Positions 5,398-5,413 of a DNA stretch of 5,413 bases are shown piece by piece. Origin of the DNA: Planctomycetota bacterium (GTDB taxonomy: Bacteria; Planctomycetota; UBA1135); contig NVWJ01000001.1 of assembly GCA_002746235.1 (NCBI GenBank), forward strand, positions 279,443-284,855. Reading direction: 5' to 3'. The notes beneath the pieces were generated by a model. The model had not been told where the DNA came from. It did not search any database and saw only the letters and a list, made by a program, of their open reading frames with translations. A program made the position numbers and the translations under genes. Within the stretch, counting starts at the first letter, position 1. Every line of letters begins with the position of its first letter.

Positions 5398-5413
5398 ATG
5401 CAAGCTGAATTCT
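5398..5413 (+). CDS. Start of a further gene in the SDR-glycosyltransferase operon, cut by the window edge
   Basis: Five codons (MQAEF) are visible after the strong GGAG site, 27 bases downstream of the glycosyltransferase stop and on the same strand. An in-frame ATG at 5386 is an alternative start. No terminator-like structure separates it from the preceding gene, so it is probably co-transcribed. Nothing can be said of its function from five residues. Confidence 0.45.

Overview
The window looks like a chromosomal segment of a Gram-negative, envelope-building bacterium. My best guess is the Verrucomicrobia/PVC group, perhaps an Opitutae-like lineage. This rests on an exported right-handed beta-helix protein carrying an N-terminal Ig/Fn3-like module common in that group, an exported protein of unknown function, and surface-sugar genes. 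No rRNA or other taxonomic marker is present, so the placement is an inference. I saw no tRNA, rRNA, CRISPR array, insertion sequence or phage gene.

Layout. (1) Positions 1-841, minus strand: the 5' part of a large secreted beta-helix (DUF1565/pectate-lyase-fold) protein that runs off the left edge. (2) 842-1104: a divergent intergenic region with an AT-rich patch and a short direct repeat next to a Shine-Dalgarno sequence. (3) 1105-2607, plus strand: a 500-residue exported protein of unknown function whose C-terminal half seems to hold two copies of one alpha/beta domain. (4) 2608-2641: a 34-bp convergent gap, with a hairpin across the preceding stop codon. (5) 2642-3421, minus strand: rfbF, glucose-1-phosphate cytidylyltransferase. 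(6) 3422-3460: a 39-bp divergent promoter region. (7) 3461-4411, plus strand: an NAD-dependent sugar epimerase/dehydratase/reductase (extended SDR). (8) 4423-5370, plus strand: a GtrB/DPM1-like family 2 glycosyltransferase with two membrane helices. (9) From 5398, plus strand: the first codons of another gene in the same operon, cut by the window edge.

How the genes fit together. RfbF makes CDP-glucose, the entry point to CDP-linked deoxysugars. The divergent SDR resembles enzymes that act late on such sugars (CDP-abequose synthase-like C-terminal motifs). The GtrB-like enzyme would load a sugar onto a polyprenyl phosphate, or otherwise act at the membrane. Together they suggest the edge of an O-antigen, exopolysaccharide or glycoprotein-sugar cluster that continues to the right. 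CDP-glucose 4,6-dehydratase (rfbG) and the C3-dehydrase (rfbH) are not in the window and would be expected nearby. The two left-hand exported proteins have no evident link to this pathway, and the base composition of the sampled stretches is lower in G+C there than in the sugar genes.

The most unusual signal is the 39-bp rfbF/SDR gap. Two near-consensus -10 hexamers on opposite strands overlap there with a 1-bp offset, which would place the rfbF transcription start exactly on its ATG (a leaderless mRNA). I do not see a clearly new defence or mobile system in this window.
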